Positions 19,263-28,149 of a stretch of 64,000 nt of DNA are shown piece after piece. This DNA comes from Candidatus Phycosocius spiralis. GTDB taxonomy: Bacteria; Pseudomonadota; Alphaproteobacteria; Caulobacterales; Aquidulcibacteraceae. Position 1 is the first letter of the stretch; each line of letters begins with the position of its first letter. The DNA lies in assembly GCF_030158815.1 (NCBI RefSeq), contig NZ_BPFZ01000016.1, forward strand, positions 1 to 64,000, written 5' to 3'. The notes under the pieces are model-generated. The model searched no databases and had not been told where the DNA came from. It saw nothing but the letters and a program-made list of their open reading frames with translations. Made by a program: the position numbers and the translations under genes.

Positions 19263-21059
19263 ATGTATGACACCCACACCAAGGCCGCCGCCAAAATCGC
19301 CAACAAGCCCATCGAAATGACAGGGGCTGAAATTCTGGTGCGCGCTATGCAAGAAGTGGGTGTGGATACGATATTTGGCTATCCTGGTGGGGCGGTTCTG
19401 CCGATTTATGATGCTTTGTTTCAGCAAGAAACCATCCAACACATATTGGTGCGCCATGAACAAGGCGCTGGCCATGCGGCAGAAGGTTATGCACGCTCAA
19501 CAGGCAAATGCGGGGTATTATTGGTGACCTCGGGTCCTGGTGCCACCAATGCGGTAACGGCACTGGTTGATGCCTTGATGGATTCCATCCCCTTGGTATG
19601 TATCACTGGGCAAGTCCCATCGCATTTGATTGGGTCAGATGCGTTTCAGGAGTGCGACACCACCGGGATCACGCGTTCGGCGACCAAGCATAATTATCTG
19701 GTAAAAGACGTCGATGACCTTGAACGGGTGATCCATGAGGCTTTCCATGTTGCGACAACGGGGCGCCCCGGCCCAGTTTTGATCGATATTCCCAAGGATG
19801 TTCAGTTCAAAAAGACGCTTTATCGCGGTAGGCCTCACGATTTATCGCGCAAATATAACCCGCCAACACAACCAGATCCATTAGCCATTGAAAAGGGAGT
19901 TGCCCTAATGTCTTTGGCCAGAAAGCCGATCTTTTATACGGGCGGGGGTGTCGTTAATGCAGGGCCAGAAGCCTCAGTTCTATTGCGCCAATTGGTGGCG
20001 GCAACTGGCTTTCCTGTCACGTCTACCTTGATGGGGCTTGGGGCGTTTCCGGCAAGTAACGAAAAGTGGCTGGGCATGTTGGGTATGCACGGCGCCTATG
20101 AAGCCAACATGGCCATGCATGATTGTGATGTTATGATCTGCTTGGGTGCGCGCTTTGATGACCGGGTGACAGGGCGGTTGGACGCATTCTCCCCCAATTC
20201 CAAGAAAATTCATGTTGATATTGACCCTTCGAGCATCAATAAGAACGTGCGTGTTGATATTGGGATAGTCGCCGATGTCGGCAAAGCGATGGCCGCTATG
20301 CTGGAGCGTTGGAACGCCATTGTCGGTAAGCCTGCCCAATTGTCCGCTTGGAACGCACAAATCGCGCACTGGCGGGCGCGCAAGGGCTTTGCCTACAGGC
20401 AGTCAGGTGAGGTGATTAAGCCCCAATATGCGGTTGAACGCCTCTATGAGATGACCAAGCACCATGAGACCTACATCACCACCGAAGTGGGTCAGCATCA
20501 AATGTGGGCCGCCCAATTTTACCGTTTTGAAGAACCTAATCGCTGGATGACTTCAGGTGGGCTTGGCACCATGGGTTATGGATTGCCTGCGGCCATCGGT
20601 GTGCAATTGGCGCATAAGGACGCCTTGGTGATTGATATTGCCGGGGAAGCCAGCATCCAAATGTGCATCCAAGAAATGAGCTGCGCTGTACAATATGGCC
20701 TGCCGGTTAAAATCTTCATCCTCAATAATGAATGGATGGGCATGGTGCGCCAATGGCAACAATTGCTGCATGGGGAGCGTTATTCGCAAAGCTATTCGCA
20801 CTCCTTACCCGATTTTGTGAAACTGGCCGAAGCCTTTGGCGCCAAAGGGATACGGTGTAAGGATCCTGCTTTATTGGACGATGCGATCCAAGCGATGGTC
20901 GATCACGATGGCCCCGTGATCTTTGATTGCCGCGTCATCAAAGACGAAAATTGTTTCCCGATGATCCCATCGGGTGCCGCCCATAATGAGATGCTGTTGG
21001 GCGATGATGGCCAGGATTTGGGCAGCGCAATTGATGAGAAGGGGCGCCAGTTGGTGTAG
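19263..21059 (+). CDS. ilvB: Acetolactate synthase, large catalytic subunit
   Basis: This TPP-, Mg- and FAD-dependent enzyme condenses pyruvate with pyruvate or 2-oxobutyrate, the first common step of Val, Leu and Ile synthesis. The protein has 598 residues. It carries the catalytic Glu region RHEQGAGHAAEGYAR, the FAD/middle domain (GARFDDRVTGR), and the TPP motif as AGEASIQMCIQE followed by ILNNEWMGMVRQWQ, with Glu where many enzymes have Asp in GDG; as far as I recall alphaproteobacterial enzymes share this. ATG 19263 is used because the first in-frame codon at 19188 lies inside the attenuator. The partner subunit ilvN lies 2.4 kb downstream, not adjacent. Confidence 0.95.
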   Translation: MYDTHTKAAAKIANKPIEMTGAEILVRAMQEVGVDTIFGYPGGAVLPIYDALFQQETIQHILVRHEQGAGHAAEGYARSTGKCGVLLVTSGPGATNAVTALVDALMDSIPLVCITGQVPSHLIGSDAFQECDTTGITRSATKHNYLVKDVDDLERVIHEAFHVATTGRPGPVLIDIPKDVQFKKTLYRGRPHDLSRKYNPPTQPDPLAIEKGVALMSLARKPIFYTGGGVVNAGPEASVLLRQLVAATGFPVTSTLMGLGAFPASNEKWLGMLGMHGAYEANMAMHDCDVMICLGARFDDRVTGRLDAFSPNSKKIHVDIDPSSINKNVRVDIGIVADVGKAMAAMLERWNAIVGKPAQLSAWNAQIAHWRARKGFAYRQSGEVIKPQYAVERLYEMTKHHETYITTEVGQHQMWAAQFYRFEEPNRWMTSGGLGTMGYGLPAAIGVQLAHKDALVIDIAGEASIQMCIQEMSCAVQYGLPVKIFILNNEWMGMVRQWQQLLHGERYSQSYSHSLPDFVKLAEAFGAKGIRCKDPALLDDAIQAMVDHDGPVIFDCRVIKDENCFPMIPSGAAHNEMLLGDDGQDLGSAIDEKGRQLV

Positions 21060-21171
21060 GGGGGAATTGGTCGTCAAAAGACTGGGAGCCAACATTTGCG
21101 TCACTATTGACACCGCAAATTAGCGACGACTTCCTGCCTGAGCTTATAACGATTTTAAGTGGGACTTGTTT

Positions 21172-21390
21172 ATGACCGAGATTATGCTGCAGCTTTTGCC
21201 ATCATTACTAGTACAGGTAATATTAGGTATTTCTATTTGGAGGCTGCTGAAAAAAGAGGGGAAAGGCAAGGAGGCGCAGGTATTATGGTGCGCAATTCCA
21301 GTTGTTGGAATGTTTGTTTGGCTCGTGCCAATCATGCTTTTTCTTGGTCGAACAGCTGAACGCTTGAAAGAAATGGATGACTCAAGATAG
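21172..21390 (+). CDS. Small two-helix membrane protein, unknown
   Basis: This 72-residue frame begins MTEIMLQLLPSLLVQVILG. It has two hydrophobic segments (about residues 5-23 and 38-60) separated by a short Lys/Gly/Glu-rich loop (KKEGKGKEAQ), and a charged tail (RTAERLKEMDDSR). The composition is protein-like and the layout resembles small inner-membrane proteins, but I recognise no family. It stands alone between ilvB and the hicAB module, with only a modest GTGGG ribosome-binding sequence about ten bases upstream. It may be a cargo gene of the same inserted segment as the toxin-antitoxin genes. Confidence 0.5.
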   Translation: MTEIMLQLLPSLLVQVILGISIWRLLKKEGKGKEAQVLWCAIPVVGMFVWLVPIMLFLGRTAERLKEMDDSR

Positions 21391-21623
21391 CCAGATTGTA
21401 GGCGTGCAGCCGTCAAGGCACGCTCCGCTCGATGGCCTCGACTGCCACAATCATACGGCCCCCCCAAAGTCGAAGTGAAAGCCCGCCAATTCAACCGGGT
21501 CAAGCGCAGAAGCGAAGCGTCCCTTGACGCGACTGAACTGTGAAAAAACATAATTGAAACAAGGTTTTGCGTGACGCAATGGTCACCAAAACCGTTCCAA
21601 GGCGTCTCCCTTAAACAGATCCC

Positions 21624-22016
21624 CTACCGCCCCACAATTTCATTATGCGCGGCCTGCGCCAGAAACGCGCTGCGGGTTAGTTTGCGGGCGGAGGCAGCGG
21701 TATCGATGGCGGCAAGGATGCCGGAATCTAGCGAGATATTGATACGCGTCGGGGTGTTGTTGGCAGGGATGTAGGGCACCAAAATCAAAAAGGCACCGCT
21801 TGCTAAATCTTCTTTAGCTAGTTCACGGATAACTTCGATACTGGATGGCTCAATCACACGATCATTATTCTCAAAATAGAGCGACACAGCGTCGGTGGCT
21901 TCACGCACAACGCTTTCCAAGTTATCGGCCGCCGAGAAACAGCCCGCTAAATCTGGAAATGAGACGCCAAAAGCGCTGTCTTCGTCCTTATGGACGACTC
22001 CGTGAAAATATCGCAT
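21624..22016 (-). CDS. hicB: HicB-type antitoxin
   Basis: This is a 130-residue antitoxin. The N-terminal HicB fold reads MRYFHGVVHKDEDSAFGVSF then PDLAGCFSAAD, a degenerate RNase H-like domain that masks the toxin. The C-terminus (TRINISLDSGILAAIDTAA and following) is a ribbon-helix-helix DNA-binding domain that should repress the operon. ATG 22016 is chosen because AAAGGA lies six bases upstream and the family begins MRY; in-frame ATGs at 22031 and 22037 overlap the end of hicA. Both genes are complete, so the module looks functional. Confidence 0.9.
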   Translation of the reverse strand: MRYFHGVVHKDEDSAFGVSFPDLAGCFSAADNLESVVREATDAVSLYFENNDRVIEPSSIEVIRELAKEDLASGAFLILVPYIPANNTPTRINISLDSGILAAIDTAASARKLTRSAFLAQAAHNEIVGR

Positions 22017-22027
22017 CGCGTTTCCTT

Positions 22028-22210
22028 TCATAGCCACCCTGCCATTTTTGCAATCGAACGTGCCGTGTCGATGGGCAAGTCCTTCTTTGGATGCGGGACA
22101 ATCACAACCATGCCGTCTTTCGCAAATTTGTTATGTGAGCCTTTTATCGCCACAAGCACAAACCCATCGGACAAAAGTCGCCTGACGACTTTTTTGCTGT
22201 CGCGTTCCAT
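22028..22210 (-). CDS. hicA: HicA-type mRNA interferase toxin
   Basis: This 60-residue toxin has a double-stranded RNA-binding-like fold with the catalytic histidine in KGSHNKF (residues about 24-30). The C-terminus PHPKKDLPIDTARSIAKMAGW is the usual HicA ending. It cleaves mRNA when free of HicB. It precedes hicB and its stop lies just upstream of the antitoxin start, the normal hicA-hicB order with coupled translation. The module is divergent from the AbrB-type antitoxin gene at 22380, with about 170 bases for both promoters. Confidence 0.9.
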   Translation of the reverse strand: MERDSKKVVRRLLSDGFVLVAIKGSHNKFAKDGMVVIVPHPKKDLPIDTARSIAKMAGWL

Positions 22211-22379
22211 CGAAGTGAGCTAATTTAAGATCGTAGAAATGTCAAGAATTGTGTAGAAAAATGTGTATAAACTCCCATTTACACGGGAACTTTTGTGCCT
22301 TCTTAATACTCACCAATCTTGCAGTGACACGGTCTAAGTTTTACTTTAGTATTACCGCTCATAATCAAAGGACGCAGTC

Positions 22380-22715
22380 ATGAGCGAAGGCTTAGTCTCT
22401 ACCAAGGGGCAAGTGGTGATACCAAAGCCCTTGCGGGATGTATTTGGGATCAAACCCGGTTCTAGAATTCGATTTGCAGATGAAAATGGCCAATTGGTTG
22501 GCCATGTTGTGCCAGAAGATGCCTTTCCCGCTGTCGATGTCTTGATCGCCCAAGCCCGGGCGCTGACAGCACCGCAGATAGCTGATTTTGGTGATGCGGC
22601 GGGCAAAGAAGTCATTGAAGACGGATGGATTGCCCCGGGCAATGCGCTGAAAATGGACGAGCAAGACTTGATCTCAGCATGGAACGCCCATGTGCAAAGG
22701 GCAAACTGTGCTTGA
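22380..22715 (+). CDS. AbrB/MazE-type antitoxin
   Basis: This 111-residue protein has an N-terminal swapped-hairpin AbrB domain (STKGQVVIPKPLRDVFGIKPG, here abridged: TKGQVVIPKPLRD) that binds DNA, and a longer C-terminal part that would wrap the toxin. AAAGGA lies about nine bases before its ATG. Its last 26 bases overlap the frame of the mazF-like gene that follows, as in coupled antitoxin-toxin pairs. That toxin frame has a premature stop, so this antitoxin may now act only as an autorepressor or as protection against related toxins. Confidence 0.85.
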   Translation: MSEGLVSTKGQVVIPKPLRDVFGIKPGSRIRFADENGQLVGHVVPEDAFPAVDVLIAQARALTAPQIADFGDAAGKEVIEDGWIAPGNALKMDEQDLISAWNAHVQRANCA

Positions 22716-23046
22716 TCGGGGTGACATCGTTATGGTCGACCTCAAAGGCAGCCAAGGGCGCGAGCAAACCGGATTTCGTCCGGCGCTCGTTTTAACCTCG
22801 TGAGCCTATCACGAGGTGAGTTCAACCGCGATTGTGGTGCCTATTACCTCAAACCCAAGCCCGTGGCCTTTTAAATTGCCTTTGCCAGCAGGTGGGCGCA
22901 TTGCAGGGTATCTTTTGGTCGATCAAACAAAATCTCTCGACCGTACCGCACGCGGGTTTCGGGTGGTTGATCGTATACCAAGGAACATCTTGCACGACGT
23001 TGGCGTGCTCTTGGACCGCTTGTTGAAAGAGCCAGCTTCGCCTTAA
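22690..23046 (+). pseudogene. mazF: MazF/PemK-type toxin with an in-frame nonsense codon
   Basis: The frame gives LDRGDIVMVDLKGSQGREQ, then GFRPALVLTS, a TGA at 22801-22803, and continues in the same frame with AYHEVSSTAIVVPITSN to RIPRNILHDVGVLLDRL, a complete MazF fold of about 118 codons. A single C-to-T change (CGA to TGA) explains it. The codon falls where MazF relatives carry Arg or another polar residue after LTS. Without read-through, only the first 37 or so residues would be made, lacking most of the fold. Selenocysteine decoding is not supported by any visible element. Confidence 0.85.
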
Positions 23047-23070
23047 TTGCCTCAAACATAGACCTTGAAC

Positions 23071-23430
23071 ATGAACTTCATGACTAATCCTGCTAGCTTC
23101 GCCGCGACATGGATCGCCGATTGGAATTCCCATGACGTCGAAAAAATCCTCGCCCATTATGCGCAGGATGTGATCTTTCATTCCCCGAAAGTGGCTATCC
23201 GCACCATGGCTGCGAAGACCTTTTTTACCAGCCGCGCCGAAATTCGCCCTTACTTCAGTTTTGCTTTTGAAATTCGCCCTAAGCTGCAGTTTACACTCGT
23301 TAAAATCTGCCAAGATGAAAAGGGAATGGCACTGATCTATCACGATGAGACCGGGGCTACAGCGACTGAACTCATGGATTTGAACGAACAAGGACAAGTG
23401 ATGTTTGCACGCGTCCTCTATGACCGCTAA
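23071..23430 (+). CDS. SnoaL/NTF2-like domain protein
   Basis: This is a 119-residue cytosolic protein with the NTF2-like cone fold pattern: an N-terminal helix (FAATWIADWNSHDVEKILAH) leading into YAQDVIFHSP, then beta strands ending in MDLNEQGQVMFARVLYD. Family members are small enzymes or ligand-binding proteins, and the sequence does not point to one substrate. ATG 23071 is preferred over TTG 23065; a further ATG at 23080 is possible. The gene lies between the broken mazF and ilvN, 32 bases before ilvN, and may be transcribed with it. Confidence 0.75.
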   Translation: MNFMTNPASFAATWIADWNSHDVEKILAHYAQDVIFHSPKVAIRTMAAKTFFTSRAEIRPYFSFAFEIRPKLQFTLVKICQDEKGMALIYHDETGATATELMDLNEQGQVMFARVLYDR

Positions 23431-23462
23431 AGCTCTCTTAATCAGCTAGTCGAGACCCAGCC

Positions 23463-24005
23463 ATGACACAACCCGGTTCTGCTTACTTTATTCAGGAAGG
23501 CGAAAGCCCGATCATTCGTACGACTTTAGCGGTGATTGTTACCAACGAACCGGGCGTTCTTGCGCGTGTGGTGGGGCTATTTTCGGCACGCGGCTATAAT
23601 ATTGAAAGCTTGACGGTGGCCGAAACCGATCATGATGCCCATACATCACGCATTACCATTGTTACTTCGGGAACGCCTGGTGATCTTGACCAAATCCGCG
23701 CGCAATTGGGCCGATTGATCCCGGTGAAACGTGTGATTGATTTTTACGGCGATAGTGAGGCCGTCTCGCGCGAATTGGCTTTGATTAAAGTGGTTGGCAC
23801 TGGCGATGTTCGTGTGGAAGCTATGCGCTTAGCAGATGCGTTTAAGTGCCGGATCATGGACGCGGGCTTGGATTGTTTCACCTTTGAATTAACCGGGAGT
23901 TCCAAGAAACTTGATGATTTCATCAATTTGATGCGCCCACTTGGTTTGGTTGAGGTGTCGCGCACCGGGGTTGCAACCATCCGGCGCGGGAAAGAGGCGA
24001 TTTAG
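23463..24005 (+). CDS. ilvN: Acetolactate synthase, small regulatory subunit
   Basis: This 180-residue regulatory subunit activates IlvB and confers feedback inhibition, usually by valine. It has an N-terminal ACT domain (TLAVIVTNEPGVLARVVGLFSARGYNI, here abridged: NEPGVLARVVGLFSARGYN) and the C-terminal ALS_ss_C domain ending LMRPLGLVEVSRTGVATI. In most bacteria ilvN follows ilvB directly; here 2.4 kb of toxin-antitoxin and small genes separate them. Whether it shares the ilvB attenuated transcript or has its own promoter is unclear; no strong promoter was seen just upstream. Confidence 0.95.
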   Translation: MTQPGSAYFIQEGESPIIRTTLAVIVTNEPGVLARVVGLFSARGYNIESLTVAETDHDAHTSRITIVTSGTPGDLDQIRAQLGRLIPVKRVIDFYGDSEAVSRELALIKVVGTGDVRVEAMRLADAFKCRIMDAGLDCFTFELTGSSKKLDDFINLMRPLGLVEVSRTGVATIRRGKEAI

Positions 24006-24008
24006 CCC

Positions 24009-24689
24009 ATGAAACCAATCTATCGCTATACCACCATTTTATTGGCCGCTGGACTTTTGGGCTTGGTGATTTTTCTAATTGGCCAACAAAAGCCCAAGGA
24101 GCAGGCCTTATTCCTCGGCGTGGATGGCGATCCGCGCATGCGTCTATGCGATGGGCCCAAGGATGGCGAATGGGCCGATCCCGCGATCTTGAAAATCATG
24201 GCTCTGGACGCGCCATTAAAACGCAGGAACAACGATAATGCAGCTTATCGGATCGCAGTACTGCGACCGGCCAATCAAGATAATCTTGCAATCACCTTCA
24301 CCAGTCCAAAAGATATATCTGGTCGATATGAAATTGTGCGCTGGGATGGAACAACCATGAATAGGGTGACTGGCACGCTCAATCAAGCGGACTCGGCCAG
24401 CTTGATTTTTGCTATTGAGGATGCTCGGATCTGGGGTAAGCTCAAGCCCACGATTGAAACCTTGGCGCGCGCCGGCCAAGCAACCGCAGTGATTGAAGTG
24501 CGCACGCCCATCCAGGATCGGTGTATTACTACCCGCTATGATGATGAACGCGTCGCCCCACTTCTAGAAGTGTTTGCCGAAAAACTAAGCTTGGAGCCCG
24601 CAAGCTTGCCTTTGACGGGCTTGGTGGCGCCCAAGGCCAGCTTCATCCCCGTTAAACCGGCCGCCCCCGCAACCAAACCAGCCCTTTAG
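24009..24689 (+). CDS. Membrane-anchored protein of unknown function
   Basis: This is a 226-residue protein with a single N-terminal anchor helix (about residues 8-25, YTTILLAAGLLGLVIFLIG) and a periplasmic domain with three cysteines or so, including MRLCDGPKDGEW and DRCITTRYDDERV. The tail is Pro/Ala/Lys-rich (VKPAAPATKPAL). I recognise no family. It starts three bases after the ilvN stop, so it is almost certainly cotranscribed with ilvN, and a second exported protein follows. A role in amino-acid metabolism is not implied by its sequence. Confidence 0.7.
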   Translation: MKPIYRYTTILLAAGLLGLVIFLIGQQKPKEQALFLGVDGDPRMRLCDGPKDGEWADPAILKIMALDAPLKRRNNDNAAYRIAVLRPANQDNLAITFTSPKDISGRYEIVRWDGTTMNRVTGTLNQADSASLIFAIEDARIWGKLKPTIETLARAGQATAVIEVRTPIQDRCITTRYDDERVAPLLEVFAEKLSLEPASLPLTGLVAPKASFIPVKPAAPATKPAL

Positions 24690-24700
24690 GAATTCATTTC

Positions 24701-25309
24701 ATGTCCTCATTTCGTTTTGTAGTTTGTGCGGTATTGATTTCGTTTCTAGGCCTGATGCCACAAGCCGTTGCTGCGCAAACCAGTCCGCCTGAAGTTGCGC
24801 AAGTCAGTTCTGCTAAGCCTGAGTGGCGGCGCAACGATCCTGCATCCAAGGATGAAAGTGAAGATCTTTTGGGGGCTGACCGGGCTTTTGCTGCGACCTT
24901 GGCCGTACAAGGGCCCCTAGCAGCCTATCAAGAGGTGATTTCACCTCAAGGTATCTTACACGATGCATCGGGTGCTTCCCCGGAAGGCTCTGCTGGTGTG
25001 AAAGCCCGCTTTGCCAGTTTCCCTGCCGATGTCAGCTTTGAGCGTGAGCCAGAAGGTGTTTTGGCGAGTAATGGTACTGGCTCAACTTGGGGGCGGTATG
25101 TGATCAAAAAGGGTGATAAGTCTTTAAGTGTAGGCCGCTACATCAGCGTTTGGCGGCGCGAAGAAGGCATTTGGCGTTTGTTGACTGAATTGGCGGCAGG
25201 GCGGCCAAGTCAACAAGCCGCAACTGCGGTGGGCCCTTTGCCGCGGCGCCCACCCACGGCTGGTCAAAGTCCAGACCAAAGCGCAACTCCCGCCAGCACC
25301 AAGCCTTAA
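24701..25309 (+). CDS. Exported SnoaL/DUF4440-like protein
   Basis: This is a 202-residue protein with a clear signal peptide (cleavage after about AVAAQ, residue 26). A mature domain follows, in which DRAFAATLAVQGPLAAYQEV, the G-ILHDASG segment and a final SVWRREEGIWRLLTEL strand pattern resemble the DUF4440/SnoaL NTF2-like fold. The C-terminus is Pro/Ser/Gln-rich and probably disordered. It follows the anchored protein by 11 bases and precedes ilvC. Its function is unknown; the fold suggests binding or conversion of a small molecule in the periplasm. Confidence 0.7.
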   Translation: MSSFRFVVCAVLISFLGLMPQAVAAQTSPPEVAQVSSAKPEWRRNDPASKDESEDLLGADRAFAATLAVQGPLAAYQEVISPQGILHDASGASPEGSAGVKARFASFPADVSFEREPEGVLASNGTGSTWGRYVIKKGDKSLSVGRYISVWRREEGIWRLLTELAAGRPSQQAATAVGPLPRRPPTAGQSPDQSATPASTKP

Positions 25310-25411
25310 GTGGTTAGTGCATGTAACTAAAGTAGCATGCTGAGGGCTTGGATTGACCTGCAGGAAAAAAAACGCTCTTAACCCCAATCAAATTGCTCGC
25401 AGGCTGCATAA

Positions 25412-26464
<1,053 letters not shown>

Positions 26465-26677
26465 GCGGTTAGGTGCTTAGGTTGATGACCTTTCAATTCG
26501 ATCAACCGATGCGCGAACCACGATAGGAATGTTCATAGCTTGTATCGACAACCAGTTATCGGCCTGACTATATGTCTGCCCAACACAACCATCTATTTAT
26601 CAAGAAATATGAGCAGTTTTTATGGCGTTGACCAATGCGAAAACACGCTCGATGGGGGTAATCCAGAGGGCGGTTTA

Positions 26678-27004
26678 TCAGGTCTGGATGGTTGCTAGCC
26701 TCGCTATGACGTCCTCGAGAATTGCGGCTGGCAATTGATCGACTTTGCGACCGCCGCGCTGGATAATGTCTAAAACGCGCGGCTGGTCGCACCGAATGAT
26801 CCCGGTGGTTTGGATGCCAGAAATAGGGACTGCAAAGCCTGATCGCCGCGCGAAATCACCCCCGTTGGTAATGGGCAATACAACGGGCAGCTTGGTTGCA
26901 AGGTTGAAGGCCGTCGGCGAAACGATCAAGACGGGCCTGCTTCCCCTTTGCTCGCGACCTAAAGTGGGGTCTAATGACACCAGATAGATGTCGCCTCGGT
27001 TCAA
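26678..27004 (-). CDS. mazF: MazF-type mRNA interferase toxin
   Basis: This 108-residue endoribonuclease toxin has the complete PemK/MazF fold: NRGDIYLVSLDPTLGREQRG, then RPVLIVSPTAFN, LPVVLPITNGG, and a C-terminal DQPRVLDIIQRGGRKV region. TTG at 27004 is the probable start. It overlaps the mazE stop (TTGA) and gives the usual MNRGDIY beginning; a longer frame to 27040 runs into mazE and adds unrelated residues. Unlike the mazF at 22690, this copy is intact. Confidence 0.88.
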   Translation of the reverse strand: MNRGDIYLVSLDPTLGREQRGSRPVLIVSPTAFNLATKLPVVLPITNGGDFARRSGFAVPISGIQTTGIIRCDQPRVLDIIQRGGRKVDQLPAAILEDVIARLATIQT

Positions 27005-27258
27005 AGTAGCTCTCCACCAATTGCTGGCGCATCCAGCCAATCACGATCTTGCATATCGGAATCATAATCGTAATCTGATTGGGCAAGAAGATCGTCCAAA
27101 TTGTATCGAAGTGGTGCGGTGGCTTCTACCACCAGCTTAGCGCCATCCAGCGAGACCCCGACGCTTGAACCTGCTTGAAGCTGCAAGACATCCAAAATGG
27201 CAGGCGGAACCGCAAGCATCACAGAGCCGCCAACTTTGCGCAGTTTTGTGGTGTGCAT
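27001..27258 (-). CDS. mazE: MazE-type antitoxin
   Basis: This 85-residue antitoxin has an N-terminal AbrB/MazE DNA-binding domain (TTKLRKVGGSVMLAVPPAIL, then LQLQAGSSVGVSLDG) and an acidic C-terminus (QSDYDYDSDMQDRDWLDAP) that would bind the toxin groove. It precedes mazF with overlapping stop and start. A perfect 13-base inverted repeat lies just upstream (27271-27300) and is a likely autoregulatory operator. Confidence 0.88.
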   Translation of the reverse strand: MHTTKLRKVGGSVMLAVPPAILDVLQLQAGSSVGVSLDGAKLVVEATAPLRYNLDDLLAQSDYDYDSDMQDRDWLDAPAIGGELL

Positions 27259-27270
27259 GTGTCTAATGTC

Positions 27271-27300
27271 CTTTATGTTATATTTTTATATAACATAAAG
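27271..27300 (-). promoter_or_regulatory. Perfect inverted repeat upstream of mazE, probable operator
   Basis: CTTTATGTTATAT (27271-27283), spacer TTTT, and ATATAACATAAAG (27288-27300) form a perfect 13-base inverted repeat, 12 bases before the mazE start codon. MazE-MazF complexes bind palindromes over their own promoter, so this is the expected operator position. The AT-rich core could also hold the -10 region. Confidence 0.7.
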
Positions 27301-27499
27301 TTGGCGTTTCCGCAATGTGCTCAAGCCAGACGATTGCTCTTTGTCGAAAGCGCTGTTTTGTTCCTTGAAGGTCAATCGGGCACCTTGGCAGAATGTATCG
27401 GCGCTAGCTCCCAATTTGATTTACGTGGGGAGGAGTCCTATTTTTCATTAGGGCTGCAGGGAATAACGTTTAAGCGCTTGGGCATGGCGGTGTTGTGGG

Positions 27500-27895
27500 C
27501 TAGGTCGCAACCGATATTGCCAGCCCACCGCTAGCTTGGCTCATCCGGTGATCGTTGGTCCATAACGCATCACAACCATGATATTGCGCACAGGCTAGGT
27601 GAAGCGCGTCAGGCATCTTCAATCGATTGCTCGCTACCAATTGGGCACCTTGTCGGAAGATCGCTTCGTTCAATTCAAAAAGTTGAAGCCGTCGAAAGAA
27701 ACTCTCGTATTCTTGGATCAAGAAGCTGTTGCCAATGCGTATCGGGCCAACCAAGCATTCGGCCATAACTAGATGTGAAGTGGCAAATTCAGCTGTTGGT
27801 GACGCTGTAATTTTGCGAACAACCGCATCGTGAAATGCGGATGAGGGTTCAAGCGCATAAACGACAATGCAACTATCGAGGTAGATTAGTCCCAT
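27500..27895 (-). CDS. vapC: VapC-type PIN-domain ribonuclease toxin
   Basis: This 131-residue PIN-domain protein shows the acidic active-site residues in IYLDSCIVVYALE, SHLVMAECLVGP (Glu), KMPDALHLACA (Asp) and LWTNDHRM (Asp). VapC toxins cut tRNA or rRNA. The gene overlaps the upstream antitoxin by ten bases. All catalytic positions are retained, so it is probably active. Confidence 0.9.
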   Translation of the reverse strand: MGLIYLDSCIVVYALEPSSAFHDAVVRKITASPTAEFATSHLVMAECLVGPIRIGNSFLIQEYESFFRRLQLFELNEAIFRQGAQLVASNRLKMPDALHLACAQYHGCDALWTNDHRMSQASGGLAISVAT

Positions 27896-28149
27896 GAAGC
27901 CCGTGCATCTTGAATATCAGCTTCAATTTGATTGTGATCGCGCTGTGACTTTGAAGACTTGCGGGATGTCAACCAAGCTGAAAGCGCCGCACCACTTCCG
28001 GGCGATCCAAGCTCAGCACCATTTTGCTCTAATGGGACAAGACGGATCACGGGTTTGCCGCGGTTTGCAATCACCACTTCTTCGCCCGCCTGCGCACACT
28101 TCACAAGCTCCGACAGGCGATTTTTGGCTTCAAGGATATTCACCTGCAT
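27886..28149 (-). CDS. vapB: Phd/YefM-type antitoxin (VapB role)
   Basis: This 87-residue antitoxin starts MQVNILEAKNRLSELVKCA, then GEEVVIANRGKPVIRLVP, the Phd/YefM fold that dimerises to bind DNA. The C-terminal half is charged and probably folds on the toxin. It is the first gene of the pair and overlaps vapC. Phd-type antitoxins with PIN toxins are common in Proteobacteria. Just upstream, GCTA repeats (GCTAACTTACTAGC) may form part of the operator. Confidence 0.88.
   Translation of the reverse strand: MQVNILEAKNRLSELVKCAQAGEEVVIANRGKPVIRLVPLEQNGAELGSPGSGAALSAWLTSRKSSKSQRDHNQIEADIQDARASWD

Noticed and set aside
22801-22803. TGA in mazF read as selenocysteine
   Set aside because: No SECIS-like hairpin follows, MazF proteins do not use selenocysteine, and a simple nonsense mutation explains it.
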